From Companilactobacillus suantsaicola (lineage in GTDB: Bacteria > Bacillota > Bacilli > Lactobacillales > Lactobacillaceae), in assembly GCF_004745525.1 (NCBI RefSeq), contig NZ_RKLY01000002.1:96881-160880 (forward strand): a stretch of 64,000 nucleotides of DNA, written 5' to 3'. The translations under genes and the position numbers were made by a program. How positions within the stretch are numbered: position 1 is the first letter of the stretch; each line of letters starts with the position of its first letter. Under the pieces are notes generated by a model that was not told where the DNA came from, did no database searches, and saw only the letters and a list, made by a program, of their open reading frames with translations. Positions 56,883 through 64,000 of the stretch are shown in pieces.

Positions 56883-57665
56883 ATGAAAAAGCGAATTGCT
56901 TTAATTTTAACTACAATTGTAGCCTTAGTCTTGGTACTAACCGGCTGCTCAAACAAGTCTGCTAACAGTGATACAAAAACTGACGGCACACTAACAATCG
57001 GTCTGGAAGGTACTTATGCACCTTACTCATATCGTGACGATGGCAAATTAAAAGGATTTGAAGTTGATTTAGCTAAACAAGTTGCTAAAAAGCTTGATTT
57101 GAAAGCTAAATTTGTTCCTACAAAATGGGATTCACTAATTGCAGGTTTGAACTCAAACACCTTCGATGTTGTCTTCAACAACGTAGCAGAAAATCCATCA
57201 CGTAAAAAGCATTACATCTTTGCCACACCTTACATTTACTCAAAATCAGTTATTATCACTAAAGATGGTACAGGAATCAATTCCGTTGACGATATTAAAG
57301 GTAAGAAAATCGCTGCCGGAACTGGTACAGATAACTACAATCACGCTGAAAAGTTCGGTGCCAAAGTAGTCCCTGCTCCTGATTTCCAAACAGATATGTC
57401 AATGATTGATCAAGGAAGAGTTGCCGGTGCAATCAATTCTAAGGAAGCCTTCCTATATTGGAAACAAAGTCATAAGAATACCGATTTGAAATATATCGAA
57501 ATTCCAAATGACAAACTCGAACCATCAAAAATTGCTCCAATTTTCAACAAGAAATCTACTCACCTACAAGGTCGTGTCAATAAAGCTATCAAAGAACTTT
57601 ACAAAGACGGCACTATGAAGAAACTTTCAGTTAAGTACTTCGGTGAAGATATTACTAAAAAATAA
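56883..57665 (+). CDS. Amino-acid ABC transporter substrate-binding lipoprotein (cystine type)
   Basis: 260 residues. Lipobox LTGC (Cys about 21), then a family 3 solute receptor: GLEGTYAPYSYRDDGKLKGF, FDVVFNNVAENPSRK, GTGTDNY and the C-terminal IKELYKDGTMKKLSVKYFG. Placement between cysK and its permease, within the cysteine-controlled operon, points to cystine or another sulfur amino acid as ligand. GGGGG precedes ATG 56883. Confidence 0.88.
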   Translation: MKKRIALILTTIVALVLVLTGCSNKSANSDTKTDGTLTIGLEGTYAPYSYRDDGKLKGFEVDLAKQVAKKLDLKAKFVPTKWDSLIAGLNSNTFDVVFNNVAENPSRKKHYIFATPYIYSKSVIITKDGTGINSVDDIKGKKIAAGTGTDNYNHAEKFGAKVVPAPDFQTDMSMIDQGRVAGAINSKEAFLYWKQSHKNTDLKYIEIPNDKLEPSKIAPIFNKKSTHLQGRVNKAIKELYKDGTMKKLSVKYFGEDITKK

Positions 57666-57694
57666 TTAAGAAACTTTGAGGGGGTTTTTACTTC

Positions 57695-58390
57695 ATGTGG
57701 CACATCATCATAACGTCTTTACCGGCAATGCTAACGGCAATGATCCAATACACCATTCCATTAGCAGTCGTCTCATTTATCTTCGGTTTGATTCTAGCCG
57801 TTTTAACAGCTTTGATTAAGTTCATCGAACCTAGTGAAAACAAATTGATCAAGTATCCTTGGTTAGTGTTACGCGCTATTGCCAACTTCTATGTTTGGCT
57901 ATTCCGTTCCACACCACTACTAGTTCAATTGTTCATCATCTTCTTTGGTCTACCTAGTGCCGGAATCCAATTGTCACCATTTATTGCAGCGGTAATTGGT
58001 TTCTCACTTAATACTGGAGCATATGCTTCAGAAACCATCCGTTCGGCGCTTTTATCCGTTCCTCAAGATCAATGGGATGCAGCTTTTACCTTGAACTTCA
58101 CAACCAGACAAACTTTAACTAAAATCGTCTTGCCTCAAGCAGTTAGAATTGCTTTACCACCACTATCTAACTCATTTATTGGTCTAGTTAAAGATACATC
58201 TTTAGCCAGTTCAATTACTATTTTGGAAATGTTTCAAGTCAGTCAACAAATCACTGCTAAAAACTTCGAACCACTTTTGATGTATTCATTAGCCGCTTTC
58301 TTGTACGCCGTAATTTGTTCATTACTTACGCTCTTGCAACATTATCTCGAACGTAGAACTTCAAAATACGTTAAAGGAAGTGAAGCTTAA
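57695..58390 (+). CDS. Amino-acid ABC transporter permease (cystine type)
   Basis: 231 residues, about five membrane segments. HisM/TcyB-type signature: LFRSTPLLVQLFIIFFGLPS and the cytoplasmic EAA loop QDQWDAAFTLNFTTRQTLTKIVLPQA. Its stop overlaps the ATPase ATG (TAATG). Likely a homodimer in the membrane. Confidence 0.9.
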   Translation: MWHIIITSLPAMLTAMIQYTIPLAVVSFIFGLILAVLTALIKFIEPSENKLIKYPWLVLRAIANFYVWLFRSTPLLVQLFIIFFGLPSAGIQLSPFIAAVIGFSLNTGAYASETIRSALLSVPQDQWDAAFTLNFTTRQTLTKIVLPQAVRIALPPLSNSFIGLVKDTSLASSITILEMFQVSQQITAKNFEPLLMYSLAAFLYAVICSLLTLLQHYLERRTSKYVKGSEA

Positions 58391-59139
58391 TGATCTCAGT
58401 TAAAAACATCATAAAAAAATATGGCAGCAAAGAAGTTTTAAAAAACCTCAGTGTCGATTTTCCAGATGGTAAGACAACAGTAATTTTAGGACCTTCTGGT
58501 TCTGGTAAGTCAACGCTGTTACGTTCACTTGATTTACTAGTTCGTCCTGAAAGCGGAACTTTAAGCTTCGGCGATTTGAAACTCGACTATGCCCAACCTG
58601 TTTCCAAGAAATTGAGTTTTGACGTTCGTAAAAAAACCAGTATGGTTTTCCAAAACTGGAATCTCTTCCCTAACCTAACCGTCTTACAAAACATCACAAC
58701 TGCTCCAGAGACGGTTTTAGGCAAGTCCAAGGAAGAAACTGAGGCCAAGGCCAAAAAGCTCTTGTCACAAGTCGGATTGGCTGAATACGCTGATCGTTAT
58801 CCTAGTCAATTATCCGGTGGCCAACAACAGCGAATTTCTATCTGTCGTGCGCTAGCTATGGATCCTGAATACATTTTGTTGGATGAACCAACTAGTGCGC
58901 TTGATCCTGAGCTAGAAAACCAAGTGTTATTGATTTTGGAAGACTTGAGCAAGATGGGACAAGCAATGATAATTGTGACCCACAACATGGAGTTTGCTCG
59001 TTCAGTTGCTGATAAGATTGTTTTTGTTGAAGATGGCGACATTCTATTTGACGGTACCCCCGATCAATTCTTTAACCATTCAACAACAAGAATAAAAGAT
59101 TTCCTATCCGGAATTACATTTAATGATGATGCAAAGTAA
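58390..59139 (+). CDS. Amino-acid ABC transporter ATPase (cystine type)
   Basis: 249 residues. Walker A GPSGSGKST, signature LSGGQQQRISICRALAM, Walker B YILLDEPTSALDPE, H-loop VTHNMEFARSVADK, the polar-amino-acid subfamily. Last gene of the cysteine operon, followed by a strong terminator. Confidence 0.92.
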   Translation: MISVKNIIKKYGSKEVLKNLSVDFPDGKTTVILGPSGSGKSTLLRSLDLLVRPESGTLSFGDLKLDYAQPVSKKLSFDVRKKTSMVFQNWNLFPNLTVLQNITTAPETVLGKSKEETEAKAKKLLSQVGLAEYADRYPSQLSGGQQQRISICRALAMDPEYILLDEPTSALDPELENQVLLILEDLSKMGQAMIIVTHNMEFARSVADKIVFVEDGDILFDGTPDQFFNHSTTRIKDFLSGITFNDDAK

Positions 59140-59141
59140 AA

Positions 59142-59182
59142 CTAAAAACACCAACCTTTTAAATTGAGGTTGGTGTTTTTTT
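59142..59182 (+). terminator. Terminator of the cysteine operon
   Basis: AAAACACCAACCT and AGGTTGGTGTTTT pair around a short loop, followed by a T run. Confidence 0.9.
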
Positions 59183-59190
59183 TGTTGGGT

Positions 59191-59375
59191 GAAGTATGCC
59201 GCCTTCCATAAAAAACTCAATTGGGACTGGAACGATGTGGGCACGACTTGAAACTACCGCACAATTCGCGGCATTTCCAAGCTCGGCCTTATTCTAAGCA
59301 ATAAATTGCTAAGAATAATTTCACATCTGAGCCCAATTGAGTTTTTTATTCCAGGCTAAATAACGGATCTATTGA
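59191..59375 (-). repeat. Family A structured repeat, copy A9
   Basis: P1 arms ATAAAAAACTCAATTGGG/CCCAATTGAGTTTTTTAT; compared with A5 one pair has changed C-G to T-A on both sides. P2 GATGTG/CACATC. P3 TTATTCTTAGCAA-TTTA-TTGCTTAGAATAA. P4 CTTGGAA-A-TGCCGC / GCGGTA-G-TTTCAAG. Confidence 0.85.
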
Positions 59376-59489
59376 TTATTTACTTTCCATTCTTTTAGGA
59401 ATACTAATTTTATTCGATATAGTGCTTAATATTTTTACAGTTTATTTTCTTTCCTATTCAGAATAGAAATATAAACAGTACAAAAAAAG

Positions 59490-59546
59490 ACATCCTAGTT
59501 CATTGCGATACCGCATTTCTAGTGATGTCTTCTATTATTTTTATCA
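59490..59546. terminator. Terminator-like hairpin between A9 and A10
   Basis: AGACATC and GATGTCT pair with inner TGCG/CGCA pairing, flanked by A and T runs. The rest of 59376-59660 shows no gene. Confidence 0.45.
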
Positions 59547-59660
59547 ATTTTACTAACCAAAGAATCGTACGCTATTCAGACAATAAATCAGTCCAACACT
59601 TACCACCAATAGATATAGTATCCTATCCAGAATTCACTAAAATATTGCATAGAGTTGACC

Positions 59661-59856
59661 TCTAGTCTGGAGTAACAGCTCTGGGAAATGCTCAGCCCTG
59701 AAATTTTTGTTAATGCTTTAGCATTTACAAAAAGGCTAATCTTGAAGACAATTCCCGCTTTTGGAATTGGCTCCAAGTTGCGCCCAGAGCGTTCCAGCAT
59801 TTCCCAGAGCGGTTGCGGAAGACGGCATCAACCACCATCCAAACTAAAGAGCGACA
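59661..59856 (+). repeat. Family A structured repeat, copy A10
   Basis: P1 arms AACAGCTCTGGGAAATGCT/AGCATTTCCCAGAGCGGTT. P3 TTTTTGTTAATGC-TTTA-GCATTTACAAAAA (T-T mismatch). P4 CTTGAAG-A-CAATTCC / GGAATTG-G-CTCCAAG (A-G mismatch). P1 is related to that of the split copy A3. Confidence 0.83.
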
Positions 59857-59873
59857 CTATTCAAGTAAACTCT

Positions 59874-60449
59874 CTATCTAACTTGCTCAATAAATGTAAA
59901 CTTCTTGCCATCAAATGTTAACTTCAATATTGCACAATTATGGAAGCTGACATTTTCGATAATTTCTGCCATTGGAATTAAAGCTTTTAAGAAACGGAAC
60001 ATTACTGCCCCGTGACTGACCATCAAGACTTTTTGTCCATCAGGAATTTCTGTCATCACTTCAGTAAAAGCTTTAACAACTCGGTCTTGAAAATCAGTGG
60101 CTGATTCACCACCGAATTGGACGAAGAAGTCGTCGTAAGATTTTTCAGTGTAATAAGTTTTTGGTAATAATGTTTCATTTTCACCTTCAAATAGTCCAAA
60201 ATCCCATTCCTTGATTCCTTTTAAACGTTGATATGGTTGATCTGTTACCAATTCTAAGGTGTCGCTGGCACGTTCTTGGGTCGATGAAAAACATTGATCG
60301 AAGTGGTAGTCGTGTTCGCGTAAGAATTCACCGGCTGCTTTGGCGTCAGCAATCCCTTTGGCTGTTAACGGTGAATCACATGCTCCCTGGACCTTTCCTA
60401 GTTTGTTAAACAAAGTTTGTCCGTGGCGCATCAAGTATAAAGTTTTCAT
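59874..60449 (-). CDS. Histidine phosphatase family protein
   Basis: 191 residues, phosphoglycerate-mutase-like fold. The RHG motif is LMRHGQTLFN near residue 6 (phosphohistidine), the second half has LMVSHGAVM with the partner His, and the acid is in EWDFGLFEG. Most such proteins are phosphatases of small metabolites; the substrate is not readable. ATG 60449 is used because RHGQ must lie near the N-terminus and GAGGGAG is upstream. Confidence 0.9.
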   Translation of the reverse strand: MKTLYLMRHGQTLFNKLGKVQGACDSPLTAKGIADAKAAGEFLREHDYHFDQCFSSTQERASDTLELVTDQPYQRLKGIKEWDFGLFEGENETLLPKTYYTEKSYDDFFVQFGGESATDFQDRVVKAFTEVMTEIPDGQKVLMVSHGAVMFRFLKALIPMAEIIENVSFHNCAILKLTFDGKKFTFIEQVR

Positions 60450-60651
60450 AAAAAATTTCTCCCTCAACAATTTACACTTTGTAGCATACGCGAAATTAAT
60501 TTTGAAAACCACAAATAGAGAACGTTTTTTGTCATTTATTCAATAACAATAATCGTTAATAAACATTTAAATTTTTTACCATTAATGAAATTAAATTTGA
60601 ATATTCCTATTTTAAAATCATCTGTGCCTATGCTGATAATTATCCTGCATA

Positions 60652-60678
60652 CAAAAAAAGACCACCATTTGGCAGTCT
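60652..60678 (-). terminator. Terminator of the DUF402 gene
   Basis: On the minus strand AGACTGCC pairs with GGTGGTCT (two G-T pairs), followed by seven T. Confidence 0.7.
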
Positions 60679-60696
60679 AATTAGGATATAGCAACC

Positions 60697-61230
60697 CTAA
60701 TGGTGTGACAGTTCCTCATATCTTTGCATCCAAAGATCAACGTAGGCCTGTGAAAACGGACCTTTTCCTTTATCGATCCAATCAATTAAAACGTCGACAT
60801 TATCATGTAAAATCGTATCTATTTCAGGTGGATAATTCCACATCTTGCTATGTGCCGCATATTCATCAACATCGAGCAAGCGCTTTTCACCATCTGGAAA
60901 AACTTTAACATCTAAATCATAATCAATATATTTGATGGCTTCTTTATCTAAAGCAAACGGTGTGGCCAAATTGCAGTAATAAGACACTCCACTATTTCTA
61001 ATCATAGTAACGATATTGAACCAATACTTTTTATGAAAATAGACTAAGGCGGGTTCTCTAGTTACCCAGCGACGTCCATCTGCTTCTGTGACAAGAGTAT
61101 TCTCATTACAACCGATAATCTCATTTTCACTCGTCTTTAACACCATTGTTTCACGCCAAGTACGATGTAGGTGACCATCATGCTTATAACTCTGGATTGC
61201 TACGTAATCCCCTTCTCTAGGAATCTGCAT
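60697..61230 (-). CDS. DUF402 nucleoside tri-/diphosphatase (Ntdp/YgaC-like)
   Basis: 177 residues. Typical family words are [54 protein letters not shown] and LDVDEYAAH. The acidic residues there bind divalent metal. Homologues in staphylococci hydrolyse nucleoside tri- and diphosphates and affect virulence. Stand-alone gene. Confidence 0.9.
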   Translation of the reverse strand: MQIPREGDYVAIQSYKHDGHLHRTWRETMVLKTSENEIIGCNENTLVTEADGRRWVTREPALVYFHKKYWFNIVTMIRNSGVSYYCNLATPFALDKEAIKYIDYDLDVKVFPDGEKRLLDVDEYAAHSKMWNYPPEIDTILHDNVDVLIDWIDKGKGPFSQAYVDLWMQRYEELSHH

Positions 61231-61309
61231 AACTTACCCAGCTTTCTGAACTTAAAAATTCATCCAAAAAAAGTATAACAGAGCTGTGAAACGATTAAAA
61301 GATAAACAA

Positions 61310-62080
61310 TTACAGATTAGCATCGAGAACCCGCTTGATCTCGTCGTAATGATAGCCTTTGGTCATTAAATAATTTATTAATTTGGCTGGGGTATCATAA
61401 CGGTGTTTAACCTTAACAATCATTTTTTGTAATTTGATCAATTCCTCATCTTCATCAACTTCTAAGTGCAAGTCTTTGATTGCTTGGTTGGTGATTTCTC
61501 CATCAAATCCTTTCTGATAAAGACTTTGCTTAACTTTGGTCAACATTTGTTGAAACGAAGCCCGTTTTTGCTTGCGAACTTGTTTCTTGGCAAATTCAAC
61601 GGCATTTTCTAACAATATGTCTTGGTCGATCTCACTAATTTTATCTTGAATGATATTATTGGGGACGCCTTTTTTAACTAACTTTTGCCGAATAATTTTA
61701 GGACCATTAGCGGTAGTTCGCAGCTGGGTGTTGATAAAACTCTTGGCGTAGTTGTTGTCGTCTAAATAATGCAACTCACGCAAACGTTCTAGAGTCGTTT
61801 CAACCGCATCTTTGTGGTATTCCTTCTTATATAAATACTCTTTAATTTCTTTTTCAGTCCGCAATTGATAACTCAAAAAATTAACCGCATCGCCATAAGC
61901 TTTATTGACGTTTTCTCGATCTTGAATCTCTTTGACTTGTTTGTCGGTCAATTCAACATCTTTCATCAAACGAAATTCGATCAAAGTCGTCTCAGCTACC
62001 GGGAAAGCATATTTACCGTCAAGATAAACATTGTAACGTCCCTTACGTTTTTGGGCTTGGATTTTCGTAATTTTTGACAA
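61310..62080 (-). CDS. recX: Recombination regulator RecX
   Basis: 256 residues. Three-helix repeat protein that binds and inhibits RecA filaments: SYQLRTEKEIKEYLYKKEY, LRELHYLDDNNYAKSFI and GPKIIRQKLVKKGV are the usual repeats, with the longer N-terminal part seen in lactobacilli. ATG 62080; it is divergent from the methyltransferase gene with 66 bases between starts, a familiar pairing in the family. Confidence 0.92.
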   Translation of the reverse strand: MSKITKIQAQKRKGRYNVYLDGKYAFPVAETTLIEFRLMKDVELTDKQVKEIQDRENVNKAYGDAVNFLSYQLRTEKEIKEYLYKKEYHKDAVETTLERLRELHYLDDNNYAKSFINTQLRTTANGPKIIRQKLVKKGVPNNIIQDKISEIDQDILLENAVEFAKKQVRKQKRASFQQMLTKVKQSLYQKGFDGEITNQAIKDLHLEVDEDEELIKLQKMIVKVKHRYDTPAKLINYLMTKGYHYDEIKRVLDANL

Positions 62081-62146
62081 AATATTATTACCTCACATGT
62101 TATACTCAAGTGTAAGTTTATCGCAAAAACAATCAAAGGAAAAATT

Positions 62147-63526
62147 ATGGATACAAATATAACTCAAGAATTAAAAGTCGGCGACAAATTTCCGCTGACT
62201 ATCAAACGTATTGGAATCAGCGGTGAAGGTATTGGTTTCTTCAAACACGTCATCGTTTTCGTTCCTAAAGCCGTTCCTGAAGATGTCATCGTCTGTGAAG
62301 TTACCGACGTTCATCCTCGCTTTTTGAATGGTCGCATTCACAAAATCAGACAAGCTAGTCGCTTCAGAAATCCTGACGTACCTGCTTTGGCAAACGAAGT
62401 TGGCGGTTTAGATTTTGCTCACATTAACTATGAAGATCAGTTAAAATTCAAGGCAGACATTCTGCGCGAATCCCTTGAAAAATATAAGCCATTTGCTTAT
62501 GACAAATACATGATCAGATCGACTGTTGCTTCAGTTCAACAAGAAAAATATCGCAACAAAGCTCAATTTCCAATTCAAGAAATCGACGGTGAAATTCGTT
62601 GCGGTTTGTATAAAACTGGCACTCAAGAACTAGTCGACTTACCTGAAATGCCCACCCAAATGGATCTAACTATGTCAGCCATCCGAAAAATCGTTCAAAT
62701 GGTCAAAGACTTAGAAATTCCTGTCTTCAATCCAAAGGAAAAATCCGGAATTCTCAGCATGATCGTTATTCGTGAATCAGTCGAATTCAATCAACTACAA
62801 GTAACTTTCATCACCCGTTCACCAAAATTCATCAAAGAACATCAATTGATCGAACGAATTCAAAAAGAAATTCCCGAAGTCAGCTCAATTTCCCAAAACA
62901 TCAATAAAGCAGACCAAGGTGCTGTTTGGGGCGATGAAACAAAATTGCTCTGGGGTGACAAATATCTACAAGAAGACATCAACGGCTACTTGTTCAACTT
63001 GTCTCCACGGGCCTTTCTCCAATTGAATTCACTCCAGACAGATAAACTGTATGACCTAGTAAACCAAGCTTTAGAGCCTAATCAACGAGATATTTTACTA
63101 GATGCTTACTGCGGTGTTGGGACAATCGGTATCACAATGGCTAACACCGTCAAACACGTCTACGGAATTGAAATCATCCCTGAAGCAATCGAAGACGCCA
63201 AGCAAAATGCTAAATTAAACGAAATTGACAACGCCGATTATTACGTCGGTTCAGTTGACAAAATTTATCCACAATTACTAAAAGATGGCATCAACGTCAA
63301 CTCAATCGTCGTTGACCCACCAAGAACTGGTTTGGAAAATAGTTTGATCACAACTTTGGTGCGTAACCCAGTGGAAAAGCTAGTTTACGTTTCATGTAAT
63401 CCCTCAACACTAGCTAAAGATCTAGTTAGATTGACTGATAGATATCGTGTGATCTATTTACAACCAGTCGACATGTTCCCACAAACACCACATGTTGAAA
63501 CAATCGTTAAGTTAGTTAAAAGATAA
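62147..63526 (+). CDS. rlmD: 23S rRNA (uracil-5-)-methyltransferase, RlmD/RlmCD type
   Basis: 459 residues. N-terminal TRAM domain (1-60), central RNA-binding part, C-terminal SAM methyltransferase with YCGVGTIGITMA, DPPRTGLEN and the catalytic YVSCNPSTLAKD. It methylates uracil C5 in 23S rRNA. In many relatives four cysteines before the catalytic domain bind an iron-sulfur cluster. Here the matching segment reads ALANEVGGLDFAHINYEDQ without cysteines, so the cluster should be absent. AAGGA precedes ATG 62147. Confidence 0.92.
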   Translation: MDTNITQELKVGDKFPLTIKRIGISGEGIGFFKHVIVFVPKAVPEDVIVCEVTDVHPRFLNGRIHKIRQASRFRNPDVPALANEVGGLDFAHINYEDQLKFKADILRESLEKYKPFAYDKYMIRSTVASVQQEKYRNKAQFPIQEIDGEIRCGLYKTGTQELVDLPEMPTQMDLTMSAIRKIVQMVKDLEIPVFNPKEKSGILSMIVIRESVEFNQLQVTFITRSPKFIKEHQLIERIQKEIPEVSSISQNINKADQGAVWGDETKLLWGDKYLQEDINGYLFNLSPRAFLQLNSLQTDKLYDLVNQALEPNQRDILLDAYCGVGTIGITMANTVKHVYGIEIIPEAIEDAKQNAKLNEIDNADYYVGSVDKIYPQLLKDGINVNSIVVDPPRTGLENSLITTLVRNPVEKLVYVSCNPSTLAKDLVRLTDRYRVIYLQPVDMFPQTPHVETIVKLVKR

Positions 63527-63589
63527 AAGTAGTTATCTAAATCACTACAAACTAAATTACGTTAAATAAGTTAGTTTGATTGAATAAAA

Positions 63590-63640
63590 ACTAGAAATAA
63601 TTTATAGTCTAATTAGAAATTGTTTCTAGTCTCCGAGAAT
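63590..63640. terminator. Hairpin after the methyltransferase gene
   Basis: CTAGAAATAATTT and AATTGTTTCTAG pair around a 13-base loop about 65 bases after the stop. The T run is poor, so it is a weak terminator candidate. Confidence 0.35.
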
Positions 63641-63699
63641 AACGGGACGTTAATTTAGAATACTGTTTAGCAAAAGAGTTCGGGACATAACTCCCGATT

Positions 63700-64000
63700 C
63701 TAAAAAAACACGATAGAAATTTCCATAAAATATGGAATTCCTATCGTGTTTTTTTGGTATTCAGCTGGATATGATAATAATCTTGCCAACTCTGCTAGAT
63801 TATTACTCATAAGAGCTAATCCAATTTCTATTTTTGCGTTCTCGAGCCCTCGAACGGACAGACGATTGAACGACAAATGAACCTTCAAGTCTGCAAAAAT
63901 TGGTTCAACGTCAATCTTACGCTGCGCGTAGATTGATTGACCAACTTCACTTGAAAGCTGTTCTTTTGCCTTATTCTTGAAATATTCCCAATTGGCATTT
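63700..64000 (-). CDS. IS1182-family transposase, C-terminal 99 residues
   Basis: The frame is open to the window edge. It reads NWEYFKNKAKEQLSSEVGQS, then YAQRKIDVEPIFADLKVHL and FNRLSVRGLENAKIEIGLAL, the conserved end of the DDE transposase with its last acidic residue in DVEPIF. The final 17 codons form a long hairpin ACACGATAGGAATTCCATA / TATGGAAATTTCTATCGTGT (63707-63751) between A and T runs, so the terminator is inside the gene. Confidence 0.88.
   Translation of the reverse strand, partial: NANWEYFKNKAKEQLSSEVGQSIYAQRKIDVEPIFADLKVHLSFNRLSVRGLENAKIEIGLALMSNNLAELARLLSYPAEYQKNTIGIPYFMEISIVFF
63702..63756. terminator. Terminator hairpin embedded in the transposase 3' end
   Basis: About 20 bp of pairing around TTTA-like centre with seven A before and seven T after, on both strands, covering the stop codon region of the transposase. 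Confidence 0.75.

Larger units (their letters stand above)
63676..64000 (-). mobile_element. IS1182-family insertion sequence, one end
   Basis: Contains the C-terminal part of a transposase gene and ends just past its stop with GTTCGGGACATAACTCCCGA, a likely terminal repeat. The rest lies outside the window, so length and target duplication cannot be read. Confidence 0.7.

Overview
The window is about 64 kb of AT-rich chromosome from a Gram-positive bacterium of the family Lactobacillaceae. Pointers are CoiA/MecA/Spx, a B12-dependent class II ribonucleotide reductase, ClpE, HPr/EI, SLAP, MucBP and DUF285 surface proteins, and strong GGAGG ribosome sites. A Companilactobacillus-like species is my best guess, from gene content only. 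I see no rRNA, tRNA, CRISPR array or prophage.

Layout. 0-5.5 kb: coiA (cut by the window edge), mecA, a large repeat surface protein, spx and a metallo-beta-lactamase-fold hydrolase. 5.5-11 kb: a Bce-type peptide-sensing module (ABC transporter divergent from its two-component system) and an orphan antitoxin-like gene. 11.3-13.8 kb: copper operon copY-copB with cop boxes. 14-18 kb: a frameshifted DUF2975 gene with its XRE partner, then nrdJ behind two NrdR boxes. 18.3-26.9 kb: a membrane glycosyltransferase, small membrane proteins and lipoproteins, ptsHI, and clpE behind a CIRCE element. 27-34 kb: sugar use (GH1, CdaR-like regulator, MsmK-type ATPase, GH125 mannosidase, GntR-LacI regulator) with cre-like sites. 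34-40.5 kb: MucBP protein, flavin reductase pair, a LysR gene with an amber stop, and an AEC transporter. 40.9-43 kb: rpoN and a TetR regulator. 43-51 kb: sortase-anchored and SLAP surface proteins, a second XRE/DUF2975 pair, brnQ and a glucosaminidase. 51-54.8 kb: prfC, a CorC-like protein and a membrane protein. 54.8-59.2 kb: a cysteine operon (Cys-codon leader peptide, MetA-like acyltransferase, cysK, cystine-type ABC transporter). 59.9-64 kb: phosphatase, DUF402 protein, recX, an rRNA methyltransferase and the end of an IS1182-type transposase.

The most unusual content lies between the genes. Two dispersed repeat families occur, called A (about 170-180 bp, ten copies or fragments) and B (about 125 bp, six copies). 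In both, the paired arms differ strongly in sequence between copies but stay complementary within each copy. In every near-complete A copy one hairpin keeps a T-T mismatch and the next keeps an A-G mismatch. This is the pattern of selected secondary structure. Family B copies sit with one end at, or a few bases past, the stop codon of bceS, copB, nrdJ and rpoN. One B copy separates the prfC Shine-Dalgarno sequence from its start codon, so the folded element would bring them together. One A copy has been split in its hairpin loop by a 323-bp insertion with inverted-repeat ends and an 8-bp target duplication, and that insertion carries another A copy. I know of no described family that matches; that is a statement about my knowledge, not a search result.
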